Shown here in pieces: positions 36,960-45,057 of a DNA stretch of 64,000 nucleotides. The notes under the pieces are model-generated. The model did not search any database, was not told the DNA's origin, and saw nothing but the letters and a program-made list of their open reading frames with translations. Source of the DNA: Bacillus sp. BGMRC 2118 (GTDB taxonomy: Bacteria; Bacillota; Bacilli; Bacillales; SA4); contig VTTJ01000001.1 of assembly GCA_008364785.1 (NCBI GenBank), forward strand, positions 602,804-666,803, given 5' to 3'. A program made the translations under genes and the position numbers. The stretch's first letter is position 1, and the number at the start of each line of letters is the position of its first letter.

Positions 36960-37892
36960 TTATTCATTAGTTGAGGAGAGCCATAATGTTTCTCCAATTG
37001 CCAACACCTTTAGCTGGTTTTGATCAATTTGTAGTCGCTCCCATTCTTTCTCTAACCGAGCCAATGCCTCTGGTCCTGTATCATCTGCAAGTCGATAGGC
37101 TCCGTAATGCATAGGTATGAAGGTTTTTCCTTTTAGCTCAAGAAACGCCTTTACACTATCTTCAGGATTGATATGACTGATCGCCATAAACCACTCTGGT
37201 TCATATGCCCCTATCGGCATTAACACGATATCCACTTCGTATTTTGCAGCGATTTCTTGGAAACCACGAAAATAGCCTGTATCACCGACAAAATAAACAG
37301 AGTCTCTTTCACTCTCTACAATCCATCCTCCCCAATGGGATGTATTACTATCTGTCAACGTTCTTCTTGTCCAATGTTGAGCCGGAACAAAGGAAATTCG
37401 CAGGTCTTCATGTTCGAATTGATCCCACCAGTTTCCTTCCACAACTTTTTTGTACCCTCTTTTTAAGAAGGAAGCTTTCAACCCAATCGGAACATAAAAG
37501 GTCGGACTTCCTTTTAATTTCTTTATAGTTGGAAAATCCAGATGATCATAATGTCCATGAGAAATCAACACAATATCAATCTCAGGAATTTCACGAAGTT
37601 CAATACCCGGCTCTGTTAATCTCTTTTGTGCCCCCATTCGTTTGGCCCATACAGGATCTGTCAGAATATTTAGTCCCTCTAATTGTATCAAGAATGTAGA
37701 GTGGCCAATCCATGTAATAGAAGGGTTGGTTCGATTTCTACCGAGTTCTCCCACTGCCTTCTCACTTGCCTGTGGAATTTGCACAGATAAATCTTTTTGC
37801 TTAGACCTTCTTTCCCTTTGCCAATTTCTCATATCAGAAAATGTTTTCTTATTCTCGATACGGTCCATATTTTCGTATCTTTTCCGTCCCAT
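36960..37892 (-). CDS. MBL-fold hydrolase, NAPE-PLD-like
   Basis: A 310-residue metallo-beta-lactamase-fold protein of the UlaG / NAPE-phospholipase D-like group. Motifs: TWIGHSTFLIQLEG, LTDPVWAKRMG, ISHGHYDHLD (metal site), PAQHWTRRTLTD, VGDTGYFRGF and FIPMHYGAYRL. It is cytosolic as there is no signal peptide. A phospholipid or lactone substrate is only a family-level guess. Confidence 0.85.
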   Translation of the reverse strand: MGRKRYENMDRIENKKTFSDMRNWQRERRSKQKDLSVQIPQASEKAVGELGRNRTNPSITWIGHSTFLIQLEGLNILTDPVWAKRMGAQKRLTEPGIELREIPEIDIVLISHGHYDHLDFPTIKKLKGSPTFYVPIGLKASFLKRGYKKVVEGNWWDQFEHEDLRISFVPAQHWTRRTLTDSNTSHWGGWIVESERDSVYFVGDTGYFRGFQEIAAKYEVDIVLMPIGAYEPEWFMAISHINPEDSVKAFLELKGKTFIPMHYGAYRLADDTGPEALARLEKEWERLQIDQNQLKVLAIGETLWLSSTNE

Positions 37893-37916
37893 TTCAATCC
37901 CTCACATTGTTTCCTA

Positions 37917-38426
37917 TCATTTTTGTAACAGTAAACTCATATGGTATTCATCATAATATTTGCCATTGACTTTCAATGCTTTTTCTTCAAAACCAAACGC
38001 CTCAAAACCTAGACTATTATAAAGTCTGTTTGCCTTTTCATTCGTTGATACAACCGACAGTTTTATTTTCTCAATATCTTCTACTGTTTTTGCTTTATTT
38101 ATTGCTGCTGTCACTAATAACTTTCCAATTCCTTTTCCTTGATGACCAGGTGTGACATACATAGCAAAAATATGTGCAATATGACGCAGCTTGAGGTTTT
38201 GTTCCTGAATTAGTGTGACAATCCCAACTAATACACCTTTATTAAATGCTCCGAAAGTAAAGTTTCCAGGTGCTGCAAAATTTTTAGCAACCTGCTCTAC
38301 CGGAGATTCTCTCTTTATTGCTTCTTCATAGCTTGAAGAGAACGCCTCTGGATTTTGTTGTAGTGCTTCTAGTCGTAACTCCCAATACACACCTGCATCT
38401 TCTCCTGTCAGTAATCGTATATCCAT
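37917..38426 (-). CDS. GNAT N-acetyltransferase
   Basis: A 169-residue acetyltransferase from ATG 38426 (MDIRLLTGEDAGVYWELRLE); GGAGGA is 7 bases upstream and too close to the ATG at 38432. Acetyl-CoA loop in VTPGHQGKGIGKLLV and closing STNEKANRLYNSLGFEAFG. Substrate unknown. Confidence 0.85.
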   Translation of the reverse strand: MDIRLLTGEDAGVYWELRLEALQQNPEAFSSSYEEAIKRESPVEQVAKNFAAPGNFTFGAFNKGVLVGIVTLIQEQNLKLRHIAHIFAMYVTPGHQGKGIGKLLVTAAINKAKTVEDIEKIKLSVVSTNEKANRLYNSLGFEAFGFEEKALKVNGKYYDEYHMSLLLQK

Positions 38427-38569
38427 CCCCATTCCTCCCTTTATCTTTGTTTGATAGTCTATACTTTCTTTACCATTTATTCAACTAAAACTATTGAGTA
38501 AAACAGCTGTACTAGCTCTAATCGATAACACAGGTATCAACCATAGACTGCTACATTCAGTAATATAGA

Positions 38570-38596
38570 AAAAGACCTCCATCTCGAAGGTCTTTT
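38570..38596 (-). terminator. Terminator, probably of bioY
   Basis: On the minus strand AAAAGACCT...AGGTCTTTT then TCTATATT. It lies 195 bases after the bioY stop, with element copy 3 inserted between. Confidence 0.7.
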
Positions 38597-38600
38597 ACTT

Positions 38601-38786
38601 AGGCTGTTTTCGTATAGGTTGTTGCTTTCTAGTAAAAATCCCAAAAGCCGGATTTTTACCTTAATATCTAGTTACTAATAAATAAAGAGAGTTGCTCTTC
38701 TCTAATCCGACCTCAATTTCCTTATAAATCTGGTTGTACACCCAGAATAATTGTACTAAAGGCAACAAAGCTTTAGAAAAGAGCCT
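38601..38786. repeat. MITE-like dispersed element, copy 3
   Basis: A full 186-base copy: AGGCTGTTTTCGTATAGG at the left and CTTTAGAAAAGAGCCT at the right, so AGGCTNTTTTC inverted ends. Flanks TTACTT and TTTCTT could be a 6-bp target duplication with one mismatch. It occupies the space between bioY (4 bases away) and its terminator. With that terminator it accounts for the gap 38427-38790; nothing else was seen there. Confidence 0.8.
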
Positions 38787-38790
38787 TTTC

Positions 38791-39387
38791 TTAACTTGCA
38801 ATTTTATATTGTGATGAGCTTTTTGATAACGTACGACGCAGTCTCATAGCTAACGTTGCTGCAAATAACACCAATACTACATCTTTTGGTAGTGGAGGTA
38901 CCATCCAAAGCCAGGCCATTGTATACGTAAATCCTTCTGGTGCTGCGGCCCATAGCTTATATGCCAAGTACATGATGTTTGTTCCGACTAAGTAATTAAC
39001 AAGTAATCCCGCAATTGATGCCACAAAGAAAGCTCTCACCGTATGGCGCTTTTCAACAATTTTACCTGTTACATAGGCTGCTGCTGTAAATGAAAGAATA
39101 AATCCAAATGTTGGACTAAGTATAATTGACGGTCCACCACTAAATTGTGCAAATACAGGTGCCCCAACTAGACCGAGTAATGTATACACAATCATGGATA
39201 ATGCTCCTAATCTACTTCCTAACACCGCTCCTGCTAATACACAAAAGAAGGTTTGCAAGGTAATCGGGACATCACCGATTCTTAAAAAGGGTGCCATTGA
39301 AGTAATGTTTGCGCCAACAGCCATTAAGGCTACAAACAAGCTTACAAAAGTTAAATCTACCGTTCTAAATCTGTTTTTTGTTTTCAT
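38791..39387 (-). CDS. bioY: Biotin transporter BioY
   Basis: Biotin-specific S component of an ECF transporter, 198 residues with six hydrophobic helices. Family parts: ITLQTFFCVLAGAVLGSRLG, LLGLVGAPVFAQFSGG and GFILSFTAAAYVTG. AGAGGTGGAAG precedes the ATG. The energising EcfAAT genes are elsewhere. A BirA-type operator and promoter upstream indicate biotin repression. Confidence 0.95.
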   Translation of the reverse strand: MKTKNRFRTVDLTFVSLFVALMAVGANITSMAPFLRIGDVPITLQTFFCVLAGAVLGSRLGALSMIVYTLLGLVGAPVFAQFSGGPSIILSPTFGFILSFTAAAYVTGKIVEKRHTVRAFFVASIAGLLVNYLVGTNIMYLAYKLWAAAPEGFTYTMAWLWMVPPLPKDVVLVLFAATLAMRLRRTLSKSSSQYKIAS

Positions 39388-39452
39388 ACTTCCACCTCTG
39401 TTTACAATTGGTAAATCTTCCTCTTTTCATAGAATAATAGTTTTCATGTACT

Positions 39453-39485
39453 TATGTCAACCTAAAATGATATAAGTTAACATAT
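39453..39485 (-). promoter_or_regulatory. BirA operator and promoter of bioY
   Basis: On the minus strand ATGTTAAC, 15 bases, GGTTGACAT: the arms TGTTAAC and GTTGACA are inverted with one mismatch and the spacing fits Bacillus BirA boxes. The right arm includes the -35 TTGACA; a TATTAT/TATTCT -10 follows 15-18 bases on. Binding of BirA-biotinyl-AMP would block RNA polymerase. Confidence 0.75.
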
Positions 39486-39518
39486 ATTCGAGGTGAAATT
39501 CCAATGATAAAAAGACAA

Positions 39519-39568
39519 AAAGATGACTCTAAAAGGTCTTCTTCTAACAACCTTTTAGAGTCATCTTT
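39519..39568 (-). terminator. Terminator of the GntR/ABC operon
   Basis: AAAGATGACTCTAAAAGG and CCTTTTAGAGTCATCTTT form a perfect 18-bp stem; on the minus strand it is followed by TTGTCTTTTTATC. Confidence 0.85.
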
Positions 39569-39580
39569 CCTTGTTCCATC

Positions 39581-40282
39581 TTACTTTTCAACAAATTCAA
39601 AATCACTACCACTTATAATCACATCTTTTGGAATACGTATATATAAAATTTCATGTGCCATGGTCATGCTACCTTGATAGTCATTAATGCTCTTCTTTTG
39701 TTTAAATTGCGTAATTGTAAACTCCTTATTAATCATCGAATAGTTTAACTCCTGCATCTCAGGCATTATTATACGCAGATTCTCTCCATTCAACTCGACC
39801 CCTGGAGGATTTAGTTTTTCCTGTGACGCTACATTTTCAATAATTAGTTCAGATGCATAACTGCTAACTTCAACTTTCCCGTCATTCTTATCCTTCTTCT
39901 CTACTACCACTAGGGTACCGATTCCATCACCTTTGACTAGCGATAATTTTTCTCCTGTAAAATCAAATTCCCATTTTTTATTACGATATACACCCTTCGT
40001 ATTTTCAATTTTTCCTTTTTTTGCAGAATCCAAGACATCCAATGTGTAATCGTAATTATTTATTTGCTCCATCTCTTTATCTGATAACCTACGATACTCT
40101 TTATCACTGTCATGCGGCAAAATTATAAATATAATGGTTGAGATTGCTAGAATAGTTCCATAGCCTACGATAATCCATCTTGATCCTCTTACATTTATAA
40201 ACTTCCACCTTACACCTGTTTTTATCATAAACACTATGAATAGTAGGAGGATAATCGGAAGTACAATTAGCAAAGCTGTCAT
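39581..40282 (-). CDS. Membrane-anchored protein of the ABC operon
   Basis: A 233-residue protein with two N-terminal membrane helices (about 3-20 and 35-55) and a soluble, probably extracytoplasmic domain of about 175 residues. Its ATG overlaps the permease stop by 4 bases, so it belongs to the GntR-ATPase-permease operon. No family was recognised. It could be an accessory part of the transporter. Confidence 0.7.
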   Translation of the reverse strand: MTALLIVLPIILLLFIVFMIKTGVRWKFINVRGSRWIIVGYGTILAISTIIFIILPHDSDKEYRRLSDKEMEQINNYDYTLDVLDSAKKGKIENTKGVYRNKKWEFDFTGEKLSLVKGDGIGTLVVVEKKDKNDGKVEVSSYASELIIENVASQEKLNPPGVELNGENLRIIMPEMQELNYSMINKEFTITQFKQKKSINDYQGSMTMAHEILYIRIPKDVIISGSDFEFVEK

Positions 40283-41025
40283 TTTCGTACCTCCAATCTT
40301 TTGGATAGTAAGTAGGACCCGTAAAATAGAGTTGCTGCCACTAATAGTACCTTTCCTATAAAGACTAAGAGTGATGTTTCTTCTACGAAAAAGTTAAACA
40401 ACTTCGTAATTAATCCCTCTTCATCATTTTTCGCACTCATAAATAATGATCCAAAAAAGTAGGCTGGTACTAGTATGATAAATAGTTTATGAAACTGCGT
40501 TAGCATTCCTACAAAGTAACCTAAAGCGCTAAAGAGAATCATGTAAAAAATTGCTCCAAGAATACCGACTACTATTTCAGAAATAGATGGCGCTGCATTT
40601 AGCAAATTCATGCTATCACTTAAATAGAGTAAATAAACCTTCTGAACGTAGCCTGCCAGCACAGAAAATAATCCACCAATTACACTCGATATAAGTAGAA
40701 ATACAACATTTGCAAGACCACTCGTTAAGCGACTTGTTACAAACATAAAATCTTCGTATCGATATGATTTTGTAGTAATAAGAATGGCTGTAATAAATGA
40801 CCATAGCATGGTGAACATGATAACTAGATCAGATGAATAATAGCTTACATTTATGGAATAACTTTCTGATCCTGATCCCATTGACCCAGTTCCCGAAGAA
40901 GAAAATAATAAAGCAATCAGTTGCACAGCTACTAATGTTGTAAATGCTCCTATATACGATCTCAATTTAAACTTAAACTGTCTTTTCACACTGTCTATAA
41001 CGCTAACTTCGGTTAAGGACATCAT
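40279..41025 (-). CDS. ABC-2 type permease
   Basis: A 248-residue membrane protein with six predicted helices, from ATG 41025 (MMSLTEVSVIDSVKRQFKFK), which has GGAGGG 6 bases upstream; the frame reaches 41082 but overlaps the ATPase gene. It is the membrane half of the exporter whose ATPase is encoded just upstream. Overlap with the ATPase end (41003) suggests coupled translation. Confidence 0.82.
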   Translation of the reverse strand: MMSLTEVSVIDSVKRQFKFKLRSYIGAFTTLVAVQLIALLFSSSGTGSMGSGSESYSINVSYYSSDLVIMFTMLWSFITAILITTKSYRYEDFMFVTSRLTSGLANVVFLLISSVIGGLFSVLAGYVQKVYLLYLSDSMNLLNAAPSISEIVVGILGAIFYMILFSALGYFVGMLTQFHKLFIILVPAYFFGSLFMSAKNDEEGLITKLFNFFVEETSLLVFIGKVLLVAATLFYGSYLLSKRLEVRK

Positions 41026-41899
41026 CAATTTCCCTCCCTGTTGTTCCCGTAATATATACTGAAACATCTTCTGCTGATACATGATGAATCTCTAATCCTT
41101 GTAATCTAGCTTTCTCTATATCCAGTCCTGAATTTTTGACTACTATATATGAGTTTCCTGCACCTAGATTTTTCTCCGCTAATACATCACAGGACTCTAT
41201 CCAATCTTTTATTATTTCTCTCTTACCGCTTATTCCAATTGCATACTCCTTCAGGTCCGAAATGGTGGTATGCAGACTTACTTCTCCATTTTTGATGAGC
41301 AACACATCCTCTAATAAATCTTCTATTTCTGTCAAGTGGTGACTTGATAATAAAATGGTACGAGGATATTCAATATATTCCTTAAGCAATGCACGATAAA
41401 AGTCTTTTCTCACAGCCGCATCCATTCCTGTTGTCGGTTCATCAAATATGGTTAATGGACATCTTGCTGCCAGACCTATTATTGCGTTAAACGTGCTCTT
41501 CTTTCCTTTAGAAAGCTTCTGATGACGCTCGTTCGACTGAAACTGAAAATAATGGAACAATCTTTTGGCAAGTTCTGCATCCCAATTTTCATAAAATTCT
41601 TCTGCTATTTTTACTATTTCCTGTAATGTTAAGGATGGTGAAAAGCTCATATTGTCGTCAATAAACACCATATTTGCTGACACCTTTAAGTTATCAAACG
41701 GATCTTCCGAAAACACGTTAATTTCTCCTGATGTTTTTCTCATAAAACCGGCCATTATTTTTAATAGCGTTGTTTTTCCCGCTCCATTTCGTCCAATCAC
41801 ACCCGTAATCTTGTTCGCTTCGATCGAAAAATCCAGTTGATTTAACGCTGTTTTTTTGCCGTACTTTTTTACCAATCCCTTGATCTCAATAACCTTCAT
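41003..41899 (-). CDS. ABC transporter ATP-binding protein
   Basis: A 298-residue ATPase of the YtrB/ABC-2 class. Walker A GRNGAGKTTLLK near 37-48, a signature segment LSKGKKSTFNA (LSxGx, a deviation typical of this group), Walker B PLTIFDEPTTGMD and switch His in LLSSHHLTE. The C-terminal 80 residues form an accessory domain. The operon order GntR-ATPase-permease resembles B. subtilis ytrABC, an envelope stress operon. Confidence 0.9.
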   Translation of the reverse strand: MKVIEIKGLVKKYGKKTALNQLDFSIEANKITGVIGRNGAGKTTLLKIMAGFMRKTSGEINVFSEDPFDNLKVSANMVFIDDNMSFSPSLTLQEIVKIAEEFYENWDAELAKRLFHYFQFQSNERHQKLSKGKKSTFNAIIGLAARCPLTIFDEPTTGMDAAVRKDFYRALLKEYIEYPRTILLSSHHLTEIEDLLEDVLLIKNGEVSLHTTISDLKEYAIGISGKREIIKDWIESCDVLAEKNLGAGNSYIVVKNSGLDIEKARLQGLEIHHVSAEDVSVYITGTTGREIDDVLNRS

Positions 41900-42279
41900 T
41901 CATTCCCCTCCTCTTCTTTACTTGCCAATACAATCATCTCAACTAACTCCTCCTGTGTTACGTGTAACCTTTTTGCTTCTAACACAATTTCCCTGACCAT
42001 TTTTTTCAATGTTTGACTCTTCCTTTTTCTTAGAATGAGATCCTTTGCCTGGTGTGACACGAACATCCCTAGCCCACGTTTCTTATACAAAACGTTTTCG
42101 TCTGCTAGTATACTTAATCCTTTTCCAGCTGTTGCTGGGTTAATAGTAAACATTTCTGCAAGCTGGTACTGGGAATAAACTTTTTCATCTGACTGTATAT
42201 TTTCATTCAGTATTTCTGTTTCAATCCATTCTGCTATTTGAACATAAATCGGCTTTGAACTGTCCTGTTGTAAGACCAA
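41896..42279 (-). CDS. GntR-family regulator, YtrA-type
   Basis: A 127-residue repressor with an N-terminal winged helix (KPIYVQIAEWIETEILN, MFTINPATAGKGLSILADEN) and a short C-terminal dimer helix, as in the YtrA subfamily. It overlaps the ATPase gene by 4 bases. A perfect 13-bp inverted repeat over its promoter is a likely autoregulatory operator. Its effector is unknown. Confidence 0.88.
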   Translation of the reverse strand: MVLQQDSSKPIYVQIAEWIETEILNENIQSDEKVYSQYQLAEMFTINPATAGKGLSILADENVLYKKRGLGMFVSHQAKDLILRKRKSQTLKKMVREIVLEAKRLHVTQEELVEMIVLASKEEEGNE

Positions 42280-42300
42280 ACATACATCCTCCCTTCACTA

Positions 42301-42354
42301 ATATAGTACATTAGTGTTGTAATGTACTATATAACATTTTCCATTTTTGTGCAA
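42301..42354 (-). promoter_or_regulatory. Promoter with GntR operator
   Basis: ATATAGTACATTA (42301-42313) and TAATGTACTATAT (42320-42332) form a perfect 13-bp inverted repeat with a 6-base spacer, 22 bases before the regulator ATG. On the minus strand TTGCAC (42349-42354), 17 bases, TATAGT (42326-42331) is a plausible sigma-A promoter whose -10 lies in the repeat. Confidence 0.8.
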
Positions 42355-42360
42355 TAGGCA

Positions 42361-42397
42361 CAAAAAAAAAAACACTAACTTTTTTTCGTTAGTGTTT
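42361..42397 (-). terminator. Terminator of the Nudix gene
   Basis: On the minus strand AACACTAAC / GTTAGTGTT with an A-rich loop, then about ten T. Confidence 0.85.
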
Positions 42398-42785
42398 GAA
42401 TTAATTCAGCTACTCGTTTTGGTTTTACATCCAAAGAAGAAAGGGAAGTAATTTCTACCCAAATTGGCTCATAGTAGCCCCGGCTTGGGTCTGCAAACTC
42501 TTCTCCTGTTCCTGTTCCAAAGTGGCCAGACAGGATATCTGCTACATAAAAATATTGCGTTCCCTCAAACTGAACCGTCGCTACTAAATACTTAATATCG
42601 ATTGTTACTCCTAATTCTTCTTTCACTTCTCTAACGGTTGTCTCTTCTGGGGATTCACCTTCCTCCATGCCACCACCAGGAAAGACATAATACACTTCAT
42701 CGTTTTTGATTCTCTTAATTAATGCTACTTCTCCATCTTGAATGATAACTGCAGAGCCTCGATTTCTCAAAAAAAACAACACCAC
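42375..42785 (-). CDS. Nudix hydrolase
   Basis: A 136-residue pyrophosphohydrolase with the Nudix box GGGMEEGESPEETTVREVKE continuing ELGV. It starts MVLFFLRNRGSAVIIQDGEV, with a GTGG-type ribosome site. Substrate unknown. Monocistronic, between the GntR operon and the YolD-like gene. Confidence 0.88.
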   Translation of the reverse strand: MVLFFLRNRGSAVIIQDGEVALIKRIKNDEVYYVFPGGGMEEGESPEETTVREVKEELGVTIDIKYLVATVQFEGTQYFYVADILSGHFGTGTGEEFADPSRGYYEPIWVEITSLSSLDVKPKRVAELIQTLTKKS

Positions 42786-42838
42786 CTACTAAATTCACGT
42801 TCCTAATTATTGATTTATATTTATTCGTTACTCATTAC

Positions 42839-43186
42839 TTAAAACCCTTCATTATCAACCTCTTTTACATCTGTTATTGCCTGAATATCTACGTGCTTTC
42901 GTACTCCTTCAGTTGTAAGAACGCGGAGCTTTCCCTCTATTTCATCAACATAATGAACCATACCTGTTACAGTATGGTGCTTTGTTCCTTCAAAGTACGT
43001 AATACAAATGCTTGCTCCATAAGACATAGCTTCGCATATCACTTCATTCATTTGTTCAAGCTGCTGTTCATCAATTTCTTCCTTCGTTTCAAATTCATCC
43101 TCTTTTGCCCAATCTCTAAGTAGCTTTACATGCTCAGGAAGCATCATCGAAGTCCATTTTATATTTCCGCGGTCTCGAATCATCAC
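42839..43186 (-). CDS. YolD-like protein (YqjX-type)
   Basis: A 115-residue protein of the YolD-like family: DRGNIKWTSMMLPEHVKLLR is the family opening and GASICITYFEGTKHHTVTGMV the core. Such proteins are paired with UvrX/YqjW polymerases, as here, 28 bases after the polymerase gene. The role in lesion bypass is unproven. Confidence 0.88.
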   Translation of the reverse strand: MMIRDRGNIKWTSMMLPEHVKLLRDWAKEDEFETKEEIDEQQLEQMNEVICEAMSYGASICITYFEGTKHHTVTGMVHYVDEIEGKLRVLTTEGVRKHVDIQAITDVKEVDNEGF

Positions 43187-43214
43187 TCATCACTTCCTTT
43201 TCGATCTTCATTCC

Positions 43215-44474
43215 TCATGCTTTATGTCCTCCTACCAGCTTGCTGCGATGACGGGCTGTTCCGGCATCTGTATAAGAAACTGCACGTAGAATAGCAGTAG
43301 AACCATATTTTTCTCTAATTGCATCCATCGTATAGCCAAGCGTCCGCTGCTTCGGTTTATTCGTATAAAATAAATTCAATTGCATTTCTGTATCCTCGAC
43401 AATGTTTGAAAGGGCAATATCAATTCGTCTTACCGTTTTTCCTTGATAATTTTCTTCAAATAATTCTAGACACACTTTATATAAATCTAGTGTAATATTT
43501 GTCGGCTCGTCGATGGTTCTTGAACGGTGAAAGCCTCCACCATACTCTTCCTTGCTGTATCCAATACCTAGACTTATCGTTCTTCCCGCTTTTTTATGTT
43601 GGCGTGCTCTGCGACCAACTTCCTCACACATTTCTAAAATGACATGTTTTACTTCATCTGGATCAGGGTAGTCTCGTAATAATATTTGGCCTTTTCCAAA
43701 GCTGACTTGCCCCTGCATAATCGGAGCGCCGATATCTGATAAATCTACGCCATGAGCATGATAATAAAGCTGATTGCCCATCACTCCAAATTTCTTTTCG
43801 AGTAATTCAAGCGGATAGTTAGCCAGCTGCCCTATTGTAAAAATGCCCATACGGTTTAGATTTCGTTCCATCCGGCTCCCAATTCCCCACATTTTACTCA
43901 ACGGAGAAAGTGGCCATAGCTTTTTCTCAACATCGTCGAACGTCCACTCCGCAATTCCCTTTTTCTTAGCTTCTAAATCTAAACAAAGCTTGGATAACAG
44001 CATATTGGGACCAATTCCAATCGCACAGTGAAGGCCAAACTCTTTGTAAATTTCACTTTTAATCTTTTGAGCAATCGTATGGGCGTCTCCCCATATATGT
44101 TCAACACCATCCACTTTTAAAAAACTTTCGTCCACGCTATAAGTGTGAATGGCTTCTTTTGGAACGTAGCGATGAAATAATCTCGTAATCTCAGTTGAAA
44201 TCCTCACATACGTTCCCATTTTCGGATTAACAATTTGAATACGAGGATCGTCCGGGATTTCAAATAGCCTCGACCCTGTCTTAATGCCAAACTCTTCTTT
44301 CATTCTCGGCGTTGCTGCCAGCACGATGCTTCCTTGCCGATTCGTATCTCCCACTACTGCCAAATAACAAGTCATTGGATCCAGACCCAGCATGACTGCC
44401 GAACAGCTTGCATAGAAGCTTTTCATGTCCACACACAATATTCGCTCATATGGAAATTGACTGTAATCCATCAC
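43215..44474 (-). CDS. Y-family DNA polymerase, UvrX/YqjW-type
   Basis: A 419-residue translesion DNA polymerase. Palm motifs: LCVDMKSFYASC (first catalytic Asp) and YSVDESFLKVD (second Asp/Glu); thumb GIGSRMERNLNRMGI and a little-finger domain follow. Length and neighbour (YolD-like) fit B. subtilis YqjW. Two LexA-like boxes and a TATAAT lie upstream, so it is probably SOS-induced. Confidence 0.93.
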   Translation of the reverse strand: MMDYSQFPYERILCVDMKSFYASCSAVMLGLDPMTCYLAVVGDTNRQGSIVLAATPRMKEEFGIKTGSRLFEIPDDPRIQIVNPKMGTYVRISTEITRLFHRYVPKEAIHTYSVDESFLKVDGVEHIWGDAHTIAQKIKSEIYKEFGLHCAIGIGPNMLLSKLCLDLEAKKKGIAEWTFDDVEKKLWPLSPLSKMWGIGSRMERNLNRMGIFTIGQLANYPLELLEKKFGVMGNQLYYHAHGVDLSDIGAPIMQGQVSFGKGQILLRDYPDPDEVKHVILEMCEEVGRRARQHKKAGRTISLGIGYSKEEYGGGFHRSRTIDEPTNITLDLYKVCLELFEENYQGKTVRRIDIALSNIVEDTEMQLNLFYTNKPKQRTLGYTMDAIREKYGSTAILRAVSYTDAGTARHRSKLVGGHKA

Positions 44475-44492
44475 TGTTTCCTTCTTTCAAAA

Positions 44493-44547
44493 AGAATGTA
44501 TGTTCGCTTTTTTATTATACTCATAATAATAAGGGAATATACGTTCG
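44493..44547 (-). promoter_or_regulatory. SOS promoter with two LexA-like boxes
   Basis: On the minus strand CGAACGTATATTCC (44534-44547) and CGAACATACATTCT (44493-44506) both match CGAAC-N4-RTTCN, against the Bacillus LexA consensus CGAAC-N4-GTTCG. A TATAAT (44514-44519) lies between them. Together with element copy 4 this fills the gap between the polymerase and the YqzH-like gene. Confidence 0.65.
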
Positions 44548-44608
44548 ATTTCAAATGGTAATTTTAGGACCTCTTAAAATTTTGCGTTGTAATATAGAAA
44601 GCCAATAT

Positions 44609-44614
44609 TTATAA
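44609..44614. repeat. Left target-site duplication of element copy 4
   Basis: TTATAA directly before the element; the same six bases follow it at 44801-44806. Confidence 0.75.
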
Positions 44615-44800
44615 AGGCTCTCTTCTAAAACTTTGTTACTTTTAGTACAATGATTCTGGGTTTACAACCAGTTTTAGAAGCAAATTGGGATTGGATTAGA
44701 AGAGAGCAACTCTCTTTTTGTATAGTAGTATCTAAATACTAAGGTAAAAATCCGATTTTTGGGATTTTTACGCAAAGCAACAATTTATACGAAACAGCCT
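44615..44800. mobile_element. MITE-like dispersed element, copy 4 (inverted)
   Basis: A full 186-base copy in reverse orientation, AGGCTCTCTTCTAAAAC at the left and CGAAACAGCCT at the right. It is flanked by perfect TTATAA duplications, the best evidence that these are mobile units. No open frame of note, so it would need a transposase from elsewhere. Confidence 0.85.
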
Positions 44801-44839
44801 TTATAATGAAGCAAGAAAAAACAACTAGGAGTAAGATTT

Positions 44840-45031
44840 GTGGATAGAACATTAATTGAAAAAATGATTCGAAATTGCCTGTATCAATATCAACATACGA
44901 TTGAGTCAGTGCCGCTGAGTAAAGAAGATTACACAGAACTATATGAGAGGATTATGATGATTCACAGACAAGATCATACAGATATAAATGAAATCATTCA
45001 AGATGTTGTGTATGAATATTTAACACAATGA
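44840..45031 (+). CDS. YqzH-like protein
   Basis: A 63-residue helical acidic protein from GTG 44840 (MDRTLIEKMIRNCLYQYQHT), with AGGAG 8 bases upstream. It resembles YqzH of B. subtilis in size and in lying next to the yqjW-type polymerase gene. Function unknown. Confidence 0.65.
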   Translation: MDRTLIEKMIRNCLYQYQHTIESVPLSKEDYTELYERIMMIHRQDHTDINEIIQDVVYEYLTQ

Positions 45032-45033
45032 CA

Positions 45034-45057
45034 AAAGCTCGCCAATTGGCGAGCTTT
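45034..45057. terminator. Convergent terminator
   Basis: AAAGCTCGCC-aatt-GGCGAGCTTT, between the YqzH-like gene and the converging DUF4179 gene. Confidence 0.85.
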
